Of a DNA stretch of 64,000 bases, positions 37,665-48,206 are shown in pieces. Each line of letters opens with the position of its first letter. Position 1 is the first letter of the stretch. The stretch comes from Stutzerimonas balearica DSM 6083 (GTDB lineage: Bacteria > Pseudomonadota > Gammaproteobacteria > Pseudomonadales > Pseudomonadaceae), in contig NZ_CP007511.1 in NCBI RefSeq assembly GCF_000818015.1, positions 3,881,501-3,945,500 of the forward strand, given 5' to 3'. The notes beneath the pieces were generated by a model that was given only the letters and a program-made list of their open reading frames with translations, had not been told where the DNA came from and did no database searches. The translations under genes and the position numbers were made by a program.

Positions 37665-37784
37665 TAACCCGGCGGCCTTGTGAGCCAACAGTCGCCATCT
37701 TGCATCGCGCGATGTAAGCCATCACCTACAAGCTCGCCGTCCGTAGCGAAGGCTATAGGCGATGGCTTACATGCACTCGGGTTA
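37665..37784. repeat. Nested inverted-repeat element between convergent genes
   Basis: The 351 bases between msrA and the acyl-CoA dehydrogenase gene (37503-37853) hold no gene; they contain the msrA terminator and this element. Outer arms are TAACCCG (37665-37671) and CGGGTTA (37778-37784), perfectly complementary. Inner arms are 37713-37730 (TGTAAGCCATCACCTACA) and 37754-37771, complementary at 16 of 18 positions, around a 23-base loop. No T-tract follows, so it is not a standard terminator. It could be a small non-autonomous repeat (MITE/REP-like) or a structured RNA; no target duplication is obvious. Confidence 0.6.
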
Positions 37785-37853
37785 AGACTCGACTGATGGC
37801 GATATCGTTCCACAGGCTGGCGAAATAATTTCAGGATGCCTTCAGATTAAGTC

Positions 37854-39629
<1,776 letters not shown>

Positions 39630-39756
39630 GGGAAATCCTCGCAAGACGCTTATCGACAGCCTTGAACAGGCCGGTCTCCGGAGTCTAACTGAACAACCAA
39701 TACCGAATTAAGCGTCTTTTTGTGACCGCATGGTTTTGTATGGTCACCGAATAGCC

Positions 39757-41055
39757 CTAGCGGTCGAACAGCGGCCGCTCGCCCGTACGCACTGCGCCAC
39801 GGCCGGCGCCGTGGACGCGAACGCAGTTGCGACCGGCCTTCTTGGCGGCGTACAGCGCCTGATCGGCCGCCTTGATCACGCCCTCGGCGCTGCGCTGCTC
39901 GCCGAGGCCCGCCGCCACTCCGATACTGATGGTCACCGACACGCTCGCTGCCGCCGCTCGGCCACGGGCTTGCCGGCCCAGCCGATCGTCGCTTGGGCGC
40001 TTGCCACGATCGCGCAACTGCAACGGATACTCCTCGATGGCCTGGCGTACGCTCTCCAGGTAAGGCAGGCATTGCTCTATACAGCGCCCGGGAAACAGCA
40101 GGGTGAACTCCTCACCGCCATAGCGATAGGCTCGGCCACCGCCCCCGACCTTGCTCAGCCGGCTGGCAACCAGGCGCAGCACCTGGTCACCGACATCATG
40201 TCCGTGCGTATCGTTGAAGGCCTTGAAATGATCGACATCGGCCATCGCGACCACATAGCTGCGCCCCAGCCGCTGCAGTCGCTCGTTCAGTGCCCGACGC
40301 CCGGGCAGGCCGGTCAGTTCGTCGCGAAATGCCATCAGGTAGGCTTCGTGCGCTATAGCTTCCACGAGCATCAGCATCGCGTGGCTCGCCAGTACATTCA
40401 GCGCGAAGGGCCAGGCAAAAGTCTGCGGCAGCATGAACAACAGCGTACCCAGCGCGACCAGGCCGGCCGCATGCGTCGGGCGTGGTTGACGCAGGTACTG
40501 AACCAGCAGCACGACCCAGGCCAGCAGAAACGCCGGATACGCCAGCTGGATCAGCGTCAGCCAGGGGAGCTGCAGCATCGGCCAGCGGATCTCCACCAGC
40601 CAATCGTGCATGGCGAGCGGGAAGCGCTGCGCCAGCGCAGCCGCCATCACCGTTACGATGAACAGCACCGCAGTTCGGGCAAGTGCCTCCTGCAACAAAT
40701 GAGTGCGCTCGCGCCAGGCGCCGAACAGACCATATAGCAATGGCAGCAGCAGGCTGCAGAGATGAAAGGTCAGCGCCGCATCGGGCCGTAACTGTCCACT
40801 GGCCCGGTAATGGTCGACCTGGTTGTCGAGCAGGAAATAGGCGAGGTAGATCACCGCCAGCATGAAGCCTTCGCGGATCCGCCCGTAGCTCAGGCAAAGG
40901 GCGGTACCGAGCAGCAGGAGCAGAGTCGGCAGCACGTTGTACAGCGACGCGAAGAATTCGCTCAGGGCGGGCTGGCGCGCCATCACCAGCCCGGTGACGA
41001 GCAGGGCCGCGGGAGCCGCGAAATGGGATGGGCGAAACGCGTGCGGGCGTGACAC
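39757..41055 (-). CDS. Membrane-anchored diguanylate cyclase (GGDEF)
   Basis: About 432 residues if GTG 41055 is the start; other starts (for instance ATG 40983) are possible and the N terminus is uncertain. The N-terminal 250 residues form six to eight hydrophobic helices (an unclassified 7TM-like sensor); a GGDEF domain follows. The active-site signature is GGEEF in YRYGGEEFTLLF; DVDHFKAFNDTHGHDVGDQVL supplies metal and substrate residues. No RxxD inhibitory site is visible five residues before GGEEF, so product inhibition at that site is not expected. A basic insertion (RGKRPSDDRLGRQARGR) interrupts the second half of the domain. Opposes the phosphodiesterase DipA encoded 3 kb away. Confidence 0.87.
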   Translation of the reverse strand: MSRPHAFRPSHFAAPAALLVTGLVMARQPALSEFFASLYNVLPTLLLLLGTALCLSYGRIREGFMLAVIYLAYFLLDNQVDHYRASGQLRPDAALTFHLCSLLLPLLYGLFGAWRERTHLLQEALARTAVLFIVTVMAAALAQRFPLAMHDWLVEIRWPMLQLPWLTLIQLAYPAFLLAWVVLLVQYLRQPRPTHAAGLVALGTLLFMLPQTFAWPFALNVLASHAMLMLVEAIAHEAYLMAFRDELTGLPGRRALNERLQRLGRSYVVAMADVDHFKAFNDTHGHDVGDQVLRLVASRLSKVGGGGRAYRYGGEEFTLLFPGRCIEQCLPYLESVRQAIEEYPLQLRDRGKRPSDDRLGRQARGRAAAASVSVTISIGVAAGLGEQRSAEGVIKAADQALYAAKKAGRNCVRVHGAGRGAVRTGERPLFDR

Positions 41056-41144
41056 AAGCTGACCGTCAGGTTGTGGAGGCTGGCATTTTGCCCTCACCCG
41101 ACTGGCAAGGCACGTGACGCCTTGGCAAAAAACCAGATGAAATG

Positions 41145-41173
41145 AAAAAGGCCGCTGCAATGCAGCGGCCTTT
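41145..41173 (-). terminator. Rho-independent terminator after the fadE1-like gene
   Basis: Ten-base arms 41150-41159 and 41161-41170 (GGCCGCTGCA and its complement). On the minus strand the stem is followed by five T (A-run 41145-41149 on plus). It lies 20 bases past the stop of the dehydrogenase gene ending at 41191. Confidence 0.9.
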
Positions 41174-41190
41174 GCTCGACGCCTTCGTCC

Positions 41191-42996
41191 TCAGAAACCG
41201 AGGGCGAAGTCCTCTTCAGCCATATCCATCAGGTTGTCCGCGCCGGAAAGGATCGCCGCCACATGCGCACGGGTGCGCGGCAGGATGCGCCCGTAATAGA
41301 AGCGCGCGGTCTGCAGCTTGGCCTTGTAGAAGCCCTCCTCCTCGGTGCCGGCGGCGAGTTTCTCGGCCGCGACACGCGCCATGTCGGCCCAGAAGTAGGC
41401 CAGGCAGGCGTAGCCGGAGAACATCAGGTAATCCACCGAGGCAGCGCCTACTTCCTCACGGTTCTTCATCGCCGCCATGCCGATCTTCATGGTCAGCTCG
41501 CCCCACTCCTTGTTCAGCTGCGCCAGCGGGCCGACGAATTCCTGGACGGCTTCGTTGCCTTCATTGGCCTGGCAGAACTTGTGAACGATCTTGGTGAAGC
41601 CCTTGAGCGCCTCGCCCTGGGTCATCAGCACCTTGCGGCCCAGCAGATCGAGCGCCTGGATCCCGGTGGTGCCTTCGTACAGACAGGAGATGCGGCTGTC
41701 GCGCACGTTCTGCTCCATGCCCCACTCGGCAATGAAGCCGTGGCCGCCGTAAATCTGCACGCCGTGGTTGGCTGCCTCGAAGCCGACTTCGGTCATGAAT
41801 GCCTTGGCAATCGGAGTCAGGAACGCCAGCATCGCGTCGGCCGCCTTGCGCTGCTCTTCGTCGGCGCTGCGCTGCATGACGTCGACCTGCTTGGCCGCGA
41901 AGTACAGCATCGCGCGGTTACCTTCGGCGAAAGCCTTCATGGTCAGCAACATGCGGCGCACATCAGGATGCACGATGATCGGGTCGGCTGCCTTCTCCGG
42001 CGCCTTCGGCCCGGTCAGCGAGCGCATCTGCAGACGCTCACGGGCATAGGTAATTCCGCCCTGGAAGGCGACTTCAGCGTGCGCCAGGCCCTGCAGGGCA
42101 GTACCCAGGCGGGCGGTGTTCATGAAGGTGAACATGCAGTTCAGGCCCTTGTTCGGCGGGCCGATCAGGAAGCCGGTAGCGCCGTCGAAGTTCATGACGC
42201 AGGTAGCGTTGCCGTGGATGCCCATCTTGTGTTCGATCGAACCGCAGCTCACGCCGTTGCGCTCGCCAACCTCGCCTGCCGCGTTGGGCAGGAACTTCGG
42301 CACGATGAACAGCGAGATGCCCTTGGTACCTTCCGGCGCATCGGGCAGGCGAGCCAGCACGATGTGGACGATGTTCTCGGCCATGTCATGCTCACCAGCG
42401 GAAATGAAGATCTTGGTGCCGGTGACCTTGTAGCTGCCATCAGCCTGAGGCTCAGCCTTGGTGCGCAGCATGCCCAGGTCGGTGCCGCAATGCGGCTCGG
42501 TCAGGCACATGGTGCCGGTCCACTGGCCGGAGACCAGCTTGGTCAGGTAGGTCTGCTGCTGCTCGGGGGTGCCATGCTCGTGCAGGGTGTTCATCGCGCC
42601 GTGCGACAGCCCCGGGTACATGCCCCAGGACCAGTTGGCTTCGCCGATCATTTCGCTCATGGCCATGCCGAGCGACTCCGGCAGCCCCTGGCCACCATGC
42701 TCGACATCATGCGCCAGGCTCGGCCAGCCGCCTTCGACGAACTGCTGGTAAGCCTCCTTGAAGCCGGTCGGCGTCTTCACCCCGGTCTCGGTCCAGGTGC
42801 AGCCTTCGGTGTCGCCGACGCGATTCAGCGGTGCCAGGACCTGCTCGCAGAACTTGGCGCCTTCTTCGAGGATGGCGTTGACCATGTCCGGGGTGGCGTC
42901 TTCACAACCCGGCAGGCTCTGATAGTGCGCCTCGTAACCGAGCAGCTCGTCGCGTACGAAACGAATATCGCGCAAGGGGGCCTTGTAGTCGGGCAT
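41191..42996 (-). CDS. fadE1: Acyl-CoA dehydrogenase, FadE1-like (PA0506 type), PsrA-box controlled
   Basis: A 601-residue acyl-CoA dehydrogenase of the long class; start ATG 42996 (MPDYKAPLRDIRF) with GAGG eight bases upstream. Seen: MCLTEPHCGTDLGMLRTKAEP, GTKIFISAGEHDMAENI, IYGGHGFIAEWGMEQNVRD and the catalytic-Glu region LYEGTTGIQALDLLGRK. It lies downstream of the biotin operon and a small ORF, the order I recall for PA0504-PA0506 in P. aeruginosa, where this enzyme oxidises medium/long-chain acyl-CoA and is repressed by PsrA. A matching operator sits 86 bases upstream. Own terminator at 41145. Confidence 0.93.
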   Translation of the reverse strand: MPDYKAPLRDIRFVRDELLGYEAHYQSLPGCEDATPDMVNAILEEGAKFCEQVLAPLNRVGDTEGCTWTETGVKTPTGFKEAYQQFVEGGWPSLAHDVEHGGQGLPESLGMAMSEMIGEANWSWGMYPGLSHGAMNTLHEHGTPEQQQTYLTKLVSGQWTGTMCLTEPHCGTDLGMLRTKAEPQADGSYKVTGTKIFISAGEHDMAENIVHIVLARLPDAPEGTKGISLFIVPKFLPNAAGEVGERNGVSCGSIEHKMGIHGNATCVMNFDGATGFLIGPPNKGLNCMFTFMNTARLGTALQGLAHAEVAFQGGITYARERLQMRSLTGPKAPEKAADPIIVHPDVRRMLLTMKAFAEGNRAMLYFAAKQVDVMQRSADEEQRKAADAMLAFLTPIAKAFMTEVGFEAANHGVQIYGGHGFIAEWGMEQNVRDSRISCLYEGTTGIQALDLLGRKVLMTQGEALKGFTKIVHKFCQANEGNEAVQEFVGPLAQLNKEWGELTMKIGMAAMKNREEVGAASVDYLMFSGYACLAYFWADMARVAAEKLAAGTEEEGFYKAKLQTARFYYGRILPRTRAHVAAILSGADNLMDMAEEDFALGF

Positions 42997-43080
42997 AGCG
43001 TAAACCTCAGCGGTTGGTTCTAGTCTGCTGACCGGCAAGCGGTCATGGCGTATGGAGGTGCTCCAACGGAGCGACCATCA

Positions 43081-43096
43081 TCAAACAGGTGTTTGA
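43081..43096. promoter_or_regulatory. PsrA-type operator upstream of fadE1-like gene
   Basis: TCAAACAGGTGTTTGA: arms TCAAAC and GTTTGA around four bases. This fits the PsrA consensus (G/C)AAAC-N2-4-GTTT(G/C) exactly. PsrA is a TetR-family repressor released by long-chain fatty acids. The site lies in the 204-base gap between the small ORF and the dehydrogenase, whose reading begins at 42996 on the minus strand. Confidence 0.85.
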
Positions 43097-43174
43097 AACA
43101 TACGTTTATGGCAGAGCGAATGTCAAGCAGGGGCCATGACGCCGTTCATCGCCTTTCAGAGAGAAATGGGAGGG

Positions 43175-43198
43175 AAAAACGCCTCGGGAGGCGAGGCG
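43175..43198 (-). terminator. Rho-independent terminator after the small ORF
   Basis: On the minus strand CGCCTCG, CCTCC loop, CGAGGCG, then five T (A-run 43175-43179 on plus). It follows the stop codon of the 83-residue gene within three bases and separates it from the dehydrogenase gene. Confidence 0.88.
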
Positions 43199-43200
43199 GC

Positions 43201-43452
43201 TCAGGCCTGAGTGTCGATCAGCGTACCGAGCACTTCATCGGCGCTGCGGATCATGCGCACCGCAGCCATGGCATCGTATTGACCGCCGCGCAACTCGAGC
43301 ATCTGCTCGCCGAGGTCGGTCAGTGCCAGGGAATTGCTCACAGCTGGCACAGCGGAAGTGGCGATGGCTGCACCGGCGTCGTCGATACGCCGCTGCCCGG
43401 CCTGATAGGCCGCCAGCGCCGAACCAAGAAAGCTGTTGATCTGCATGGCCAT
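43201..43452 (-). CDS. Small conserved hypothetical protein (PA0505-like)
   Basis: An 83-residue soluble protein, Ala/Leu-rich and probably helical: MQINSFLGSALAAYQAGQRR ... VSNSLALTDLGEQMLELRGGQYDAMAAVRMIRSADEVLGTLID. The end resembles the C-terminal helices of flagellar rod/hook-type or coiled-coil secreted proteins, but too weakly to assign. Two close ATG starts exist (43452, 43446); GAG seven bases before the second is a modest argument for it. It lies 72 bases after bioD on the same strand and has its own terminator, so it may be the last biotin-operon gene or separate. I recall a similar-sized ORF between bioD and the dehydrogenase in P. aeruginosa. Confidence 0.75.
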   Translation of the reverse strand: MAMQINSFLGSALAAYQAGQRRIDDAGAAIATSAVPAVSNSLALTDLGEQMLELRGGQYDAMAAVRMIRSADEVLGTLIDTQA

Positions 43453-43490
43453 GCTCGTGAAGTCGTTCTGCCAGCATTCAAGCAGGCATT

Positions 43491-43515
43491 GGCACGCCCC
43501 GCAACCCGGCGTGCC
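43491..43515. repeat. GC hairpin between bioD and the small ORF
   Basis: Perfect eight-base arms GGCACGCC (43491-43498) and GGCGTGCC (43508-43515), nine-base loop, no T-tract on either strand. It could partially end or process the bio transcript before the small ORF. Confidence 0.5.
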
Positions 43516-43524
43516 GGATGCGGC

Positions 43525-44223
43525 TCACGATTCCGCCGATATCGCGATGCCCAACGGCGCCAGCGTCACGTGTTTCGCCACCGTCGAGGCATCCGGGTCT
43601 TCCAGCCACGGCACCGTACCCAGGCAGGGTGCGGGCATCAGCTCGCCGAGCGTGGCGAGATTCTCCGCCAATCGTGAGGTATGCGGATCGACCACATTGG
43701 CGATCCACCCAGCAAGGGCAAGGCCGTCGCGGTGGATCGCCTCGGCCGTGAGCAAGGCGTGGTTGATGCACCCCAGCCGCACCCCGACGACCAGCAGCAC
43801 AGGCAACTGCGACGCGACCGCAAGGTCGGCCAGGGTTTCCCGACCGCTCAGCGGTACGCGCCAGCCACCGGCACCTTCGACGAGGGTGAAATCGGCCCCG
43901 CGCGCCAGCACGCGCTCGATGCCCGGTCGCAGGGTCGCAACGCTCAGTTCGACTCCTGCCTCTCGGGCGGCGATGTGGGGAGCGATGGCGGGCTCGAAAG
44001 CCAGTGGGTTCACCGCCGAATAGTCCAGCGGCGGATTGCATTGCGCCTGCAGCGCCAGCGCATCGTCGTTGCGCAGGCCCGCGACGGTGTACCAGGAACC
44101 CGAAGCGACAGGCTTGACCGCCGCCGTGGACAGCCCGGCCAGACGCGCGGCGCAGAGCAGGCCTGCGGCGATGGTGGTCTTGCCGACATCGGTATCCGTG
44201 CCGGCGACGAAAAAGGCTTTCAT
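43525..44223 (-). CDS. bioD: Dethiobiotin synthetase
   Basis: Converts 7,8-diaminopelargonate, CO2 and ATP to dethiobiotin. 232 residues from ATG 44223. P-loop variant GTDTDVGKT with K15; KPVASGSWYT and LVEGAGGWRVPLSG (the EGAGG motif) are diagnostic, as is the VGVRLGCINHALLTAEAI stretch. Fifth gene of the biotin operon, following bioC by about 30 bases. Note that bioA (diaminopelargonate transaminase) is not in this window and must be elsewhere. Confidence 0.95.
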   Translation of the reverse strand: MKAFFVAGTDTDVGKTTIAAGLLCAARLAGLSTAAVKPVASGSWYTVAGLRNDDALALQAQCNPPLDYSAVNPLAFEPAIAPHIAAREAGVELSVATLRPGIERVLARGADFTLVEGAGGWRVPLSGRETLADLAVASQLPVLLVVGVRLGCINHALLTAEAIHRDGLALAGWIANVVDPHTSRLAENLATLGELMPAPCLGTVPWLEDPDASTVAKHVTLAPLGIAISAES

Positions 44224-44252
44224 GCACTTATCCCGTACGAAAAAGATGCCGC

Positions 44253-45053
44253 TCACTGGCGCTTGCGCAGCACGCCATAGATCGCCTGATAGGTCGCCGG
44301 CAGCCCGCTGGCACACCGGAACGACTCATAGGCGGCAACCAGCGCGCGAACGCGGGCGCGCCCGGTGAGGCCACCCGGGCGGCCTGGGTTCAGATTGTGC
44401 GCACCGAGCGCCTTGAGTTCCTGGGTCAGCTGACGCAGGTCATCGAAATAGAGGACCTCGGGGCGAACCTGCAGACTGACCAGTTGCAGACCGCTGGCCT
44501 CGCAGAGTGCGCGGTACACCGCCTCGCTACGGAAACGGTTGACGTGGGTAAAGCCATCGACGCGCTGCCAGCTGTCACGCAGCTCAGCCAGTGTCCCGCT
44601 GCACAGGCTGCTGAAGGCAAACACTCCGTTGCTGCGCAGCACCCGGTGTGCCTCGCCGAGCACCGAGGAAAAATCCTCGCACCACTGCAGCGCCAGGCTG
44701 CTGAAGATCAGATCGGTGCTATCCGCGCGCATCGGCAGCGCTTCGGCATCGCCGGCCACGAAATGCGTCGCGCCGCCACGCGGTCGTGCATAGCGCAGCA
44801 TGCCCTCGGCGATGTCCAGGGCGACGCCCCGGGCCTCGGCAAAGCGCGAGTGCAGCGCGCGGGAGAAGTGCCCGGTGCCACAGCCCAGGTCGAGCCAACT
44901 GGACGGTTGCCAGTCACGCGGTAGGTCGGCCAGCAGCGTCTCGCCAACCCGTCGCTGCAGCTCGGCGACGGCATCGTAGCTGCTGGCGGCGCGGGAAAAG
45001 GATGCAGCGACCTGGCGCTTGTCGGGCAACGCGTGGGACGACAGCTCGGCCAA
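44253..45053 (-). CDS. bioC: Malonyl-ACP O-methyltransferase BioC
   Basis: SAM-dependent methyltransferase that methylates malonyl-ACP to begin pimeloyl synthesis on the fatty-acid machinery. About 266 residues. The best start is TTG 45053, with GAGGAGG six bases upstream inside the end of bioH; an ATG frame from 45113 would overlap bioH by 59 bases. Motif [57 protein letters not shown] and [12 protein letters not shown] are typical BioC. Translationally coupled to bioH. Confidence 0.93.
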   Translation of the reverse strand: MAELSSHALPDKRQVAASFSRAASSYDAVAELQRRVGETLLADLPRDWQPSSWLDLGCGTGHFSRALHSRFAEARGVALDIAEGMLRYARPRGGATHFVAGDAEALPMRADSTDLIFSSLALQWCEDFSSVLGEAHRVLRSNGVFAFSSLCSGTLAELRDSWQRVDGFTHVNRFRSEAVYRALCEASGLQLVSLQVRPEVLYFDDLRQLTQELKALGAHNLNPGRPGGLTGRARVRALVAAYESFRCASGLPATYQAIYGVLRKRQ

Positions 45054-45054
45054 G

Positions 45055-45780
45055 TCAGTCCTCCTCGCCGCGCTGCATGAAAGCCAGCATCGCCGTTGCG
45101 ATGTCCTCGGCACGCTCGAGTGGCAGCGCGTGGCTGGCGTTTTCGATCACATCGACCTCCACATCCGGTAGCCAGTCGAGCAGCGCCTGCGCAGCGGCGG
45201 CTGGCACCAGCGCATCATTGCCGGCGAACAGATGCAGCTGCGGGCCGACGAAGCGGCGCAGCGCCTCGCGCCCGTCGAGCGCAGCCAGCAGCTGCAGCCC
45301 GGCATCGAGCGCGGCGACCGGACACTCCAGGCGACTGACCTCGAGCTGCCGGGCCAGGGTGCGCGCATCGAAGCCGCCACGACTGGCCAGCAGGCTGAAG
45401 CGCTTTCGTGTCTCCTCAGGCCCCAGGCGAAATGCGGCATGAAAGGCCTCGAACACTTCCGCCGGCATCGCCGCGGGCCAATCGTCCCGACTGCGAAAGC
45501 AGGGGTTGCTGCACAGCGTGATCAGCCCGTTGCAGGCATCGCCTCGACGTGCCGCCAACTGTGTGGCCAGCATGCCGCCCAGCGACCAGCCGGCCAGCCA
45601 GCTGTCGGCTGGCAGCCGGGCATCGAGCTCATCCAGCCAGGCATCGGGATCACCCAGCGTCGGCAAGGAGACGATGTCCACCTGCAGATGCGGCCCCCGT
45701 TCGAGCAGCAGCTCGGCCAGGGGTTCCAGCGCGGCCGGGCCGAACGCCCAGCCAGACAACAGCATCAGTCGGTCACGCAT
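45055..45780 (-). CDS. bioH: Pimeloyl-ACP methyl ester esterase
   Basis: Alpha/beta hydrolase that removes the methyl ester from pimeloyl-ACP methyl ester, ending the BioC-initiated cycle. 241 residues from ATG 45780 ([15 protein letters not shown]). Nucleophile S66 in AGWSLGG, acid D189 in FAGNDALVP and base H217 in ENASHALP. Embedded between bioF and bioC, overlapping bioF by eight bases; in E. coli bioH is outside the bio operon, here it is inside, as in other pseudomonads. Slightly short for the family (about 256 in E. coli). Confidence 0.93.
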   Translation of the reverse strand: MRDRLMLLSGWAFGPAALEPLAELLLERGPHLQVDIVSLPTLGDPDAWLDELDARLPADSWLAGWSLGGMLATQLAARRGDACNGLITLCSNPCFRSRDDWPAAMPAEVFEAFHAAFRLGPEETRKRFSLLASRGGFDARTLARQLEVSRLECPVAALDAGLQLLAALDGREALRRFVGPQLHLFAGNDALVPAAAAQALLDWLPDVEVDVIENASHALPLERAEDIATAMLAFMQRGEED

Positions 45781-46951
45781 CTTCAGCCTCCTTGACGAGT
45801 TGGCGCCAGCTCTCGGCCAGCGCCTGCAGCAGGCGCTCAAGCTGCGCTTCGCTGTGCGCCGCGCTGAGCGTGATGCGCAGGCGCGCACTGCCGGCCGGAA
45901 CCGTTGGCGGGCGAATCGCCCCTACGAGGATGCCGCGCTCGCGCAGCAGGGCGGACAGCCGCAGCGCGCGCGCGCTGTCGCCGATCAACACAGGCTGGAT
46001 GGGCGTCGGGCTGTCCATCAGGGTCAGCCCGATCTGCGCTGCGCCTTCGCGCAGACGCGCCACCAGCCGCTGCAGATGCTCGCGCCGCCAGCCCTCGCTA
46101 CGCAGAAGTTCCATGCTCTTGAGTGTGGCACAGGCAACGGCAGGCGGCTGGCTGGTGGTATAGATGTACGGCCGGGCGAACTGGATCAGCGTCTCGATCA
46201 GCTCGTCGCTGCCGGCAACGAAAGCGCCGGCGGTTCCGAACGCCTTGCCGAGCGTGCCGACCAGTACCGGCACATCGTCCAGCTCGAGGCCGAAATGCTC
46301 GACGACCCCAGCGCCGCTGGCCCCCAGAGCCCCGAAACCATGGGCATCATCGACCATCATCCAGGCACCGTGCCGCCTGGCCTGGGCGCACAGCGCCGGG
46401 AGCTCGGCCAGGTCGCCATCCATGCTGAACACGCCATCGGTCACCACCAGCGTGCTGCCTTCGGCCTTGCCCAGGCGCTTGCCGAGGCTCTCGGCGTCGT
46501 TGTGCAGGTAGCGCGAGAAGCGTGCCCCGGAGAGCAGGCCGGCATCGAGCAGCGAGGCATGGTTGAGTCGGTCCTCGAGCACCGTATCGCCCTGCCCCAC
46601 CAGCGCGGTAACCGCGGCCAGGTTGGCCATGTAGCCGGTGGAGAACAGCAGCGCGCGCGGCCGGCCGGTGAACTCGGCCAGCGCCTCCTCCAGTTCGTGA
46701 TGCGGCCCACTGTGGCCGATCACCAGATGCGAGGCGCCGCCACCCACGCCCCACTTCGCCACGCCGTCCTGCATGGCTCGGATCACCTCGGGATGGTTGG
46801 CCAGCCCGAGGTAGTCGTTGGAACAGAAATTCAGCAGGCGCTGGCCATCGACCACCACCTCGGGACCCTGGGGGCTGGCAAGCAGCGGGCGCTGGCGATA
46901 CAGATGCTCCGCGCGGCGGGCGGCGAGGCGGGCTTGAAGATCGAAGGGCAT
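45773..46951 (-). CDS. bioF: 8-amino-7-oxononanoate synthase
   Basis: PLP enzyme condensing pimeloyl-ACP (or -CoA) with L-alanine. 392 residues from ATG 46951. Seen: [50 protein letters not shown] and the Schiff-base lysine K236 in [16 protein letters not shown]. Separated from bioB by an 86-base gap filled by a REP-type inverted repeat, and overlapping bioH downstream. Confidence 0.96.
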   Translation of the reverse strand: MPFDLQARLAARRAEHLYRQRPLLASPQGPEVVVDGQRLLNFCSNDYLGLANHPEVIRAMQDGVAKWGVGGGASHLVIGHSGPHHELEEALAEFTGRPRALLFSTGYMANLAAVTALVGQGDTVLEDRLNHASLLDAGLLSGARFSRYLHNDAESLGKRLGKAEGSTLVVTDGVFSMDGDLAELPALCAQARRHGAWMMVDDAHGFGALGASGAGVVEHFGLELDDVPVLVGTLGKAFGTAGAFVAGSDELIETLIQFARPYIYTTSQPPAVACATLKSMELLRSEGWRREHLQRLVARLREGAAQIGLTLMDSPTPIQPVLIGDSARALRLSALLRERGILVGAIRPPTVPAGSARLRITLSAAHSEAQLERLLQALAESWRQLVKEAEDA

Positions 46952-46962
46952 GTACGGTTACC

Positions 46963-47025
46963 GTAGGAGCGAGTCTGCTCGCAGACGAGGTCTGGCACCT
47001 GCTTCGCGCGCGAACTCGCTCCTAC
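46963..47025. repeat. REP-type repetitive extragenic palindrome
   Basis: GTAGGAGCGAG at 46963-46973 and its inverted copy CTCGCTCCTAC at 47015-47025, with further complementary sequence inside (GTCTGC/GCAGAC). GTAGGAGCGAG is the head of the common Pseudomonas REP sequence. It fills most of the bioB-bioF gap and could stabilise the bioB end of the mRNA or attract RAYT transposases. Confidence 0.88.
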
Positions 47026-47037
47026 ATAGAGGGCCGG

Positions 47038-48093
47038 TCAGGCAGTGGCGTCGTAGAACAGTTTGGAATCGCGCTGCTCGATCAGCGCCTGCTCGATCGC
47101 CGCCTGGTGCACCTCGTCGTCATGCTCATGGCGCTCCTCGGGCTGGATGCCCAGGCGCTTGAACAGCTGCATGTCCTTGTCGGCCTGCGGGTTGCCGGTG
47201 GTCAGCAGCTTCTCGCCGTAGAAGATCGAGTTGGCGCCGGCGAAGAAGGCCAGGGCCTGCATCTGCTCGTTCATCTGCTCGCGCCCGGCGGACAGGCGCA
47301 CATGGGATTTCGGCATCATGATGCGCGCCACGGCGAGCATGCGGATGAAGTCGAACGGATCGACGTCCTGCTCTTCGGCCAGCGGCGTGCCCTTGACCTT
47401 GACCAGCATGTTGATCGGTACCGATTCCGGATGCTCGGGCAGATTGGCCAGCTGGATCAAAAGGCCGGCGCGGTCGTCCAGCGACTCGCCCATGCCGAGG
47501 ATGCCACCCGAGCAGATCTTCATCCCCGCCTCGCGCACGTAGCTCAGCGTCTCCAGACGCTCGGCGTAGGTGCGGGTGGTGATGATGTTGCCGTAGAACT
47601 CCGGCGAGGTATCCAGGTTGTGGTTGTAGTAGTCCAGGCCCGCTGCGGCCAGGGCACGGGTCTGCTCCTGATCGAGCTTGCCGAGGGTCATGCAGGTTTC
47701 CAGGCCCATCGCCTTGACGCCCTCGACCATCTTCAGCACGTAGGGCATGTCCTTGGCCGACGGATGCTTCCAGGCCGCGCCCATGCAGAAGCGCGTCGAG
47801 CCGATGGCCTTGGCCTCGGCGGCGGCCTCGAGCACCTTCTGCACTTCCATCAACTTTTCCTTGTCCAGACCGGTGTTGTAATGGCCGGACTGCGGGCAGT
47901 ACTTGCAGTCTTCCGGGCAGGCGCCGGTCTTGATCGAGAGCAGCGTGGAGACCTGCACGCGGTTGGCGTCGAAATGCTGGCGATGCACCGTCTGGGCCTG
48001 GAACAGCAGGTCATTGAAGGGCTGGGAGAAGAGCGCCTTGACCTCCTCGAGGGTCCAGTCGTGGCGAATGACGGAAGCGGACGTGGCGCTCAT
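47038..48093 (-). CDS. bioB: Biotin synthase
   Basis: Radical SAM enzyme inserting sulfur into dethiobiotin. 351 residues from ATG 48093. The CxxxCxxC cluster is C59, C63, C66 in [16 protein letters not shown]; further hallmarks are [41 protein letters not shown] and [34 protein letters not shown] (2Fe-2S ligands and arginine). First gene of the leftward biotin operon, preceded by a BirA operator covering its -35 element. Confidence 0.97.
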   Translation of the reverse strand: MSATSASVIRHDWTLEEVKALFSQPFNDLLFQAQTVHRQHFDANRVQVSTLLSIKTGACPEDCKYCPQSGHYNTGLDKEKLMEVQKVLEAAAEAKAIGSTRFCMGAAWKHPSAKDMPYVLKMVEGVKAMGLETCMTLGKLDQEQTRALAAAGLDYYNHNLDTSPEFYGNIITTRTYAERLETLSYVREAGMKICSGGILGMGESLDDRAGLLIQLANLPEHPESVPINMLVKVKGTPLAEEQDVDPFDFIRMLAVARIMMPKSHVRLSAGREQMNEQMQALAFFAGANSIFYGEKLLTTGNPQADKDMQLFKRLGIQPEERHEHDDEVHQAAIEQALIEQRDSKLFYDATA

Positions 48094-48146
48094 GGCTGTT
48101 CCTTGTAATAAATAGCGGCTCGCGGGCCTGGCACGGATGCGGAATG

Positions 48147-48206
48147 GTTAGCCAAGGCCCCGGAGCTGTCAACCAGGAATGGAATCATGGTTTACAAGTG
48201 GCTAAC
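48147..48206. promoter_or_regulatory. Outer inverted repeat framing the BirA operator
   Basis: Perfect eight-base arms GTTAGCCA (48147-48154) and TGGCTAAC (48199-48206) with 44 bases between, enclosing the BirA box. The right arm lies in codons 5-7 of comF. Function unknown; it may be a second operator or an RNA stem. Confidence 0.5.
48166..48197. promoter_or_regulatory. BirA operator with bioB -35 element
   Basis: CTGTCAACC, 14-base spacer, GGTTTACAA: right half 9/9 and left half 7/9 to the BirA consensus TTGTAAACC-N14-GGTTTACAA. On the minus strand the left half contains TTGACA (48172-48167), a perfect -35 for bioB, with a weak -10 (AACCAT) 17 bases on. Biotinyl-AMP-loaded BirA should therefore block bioB transcription. 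The right half overlaps the first codons of comF. Confidence 0.88.
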
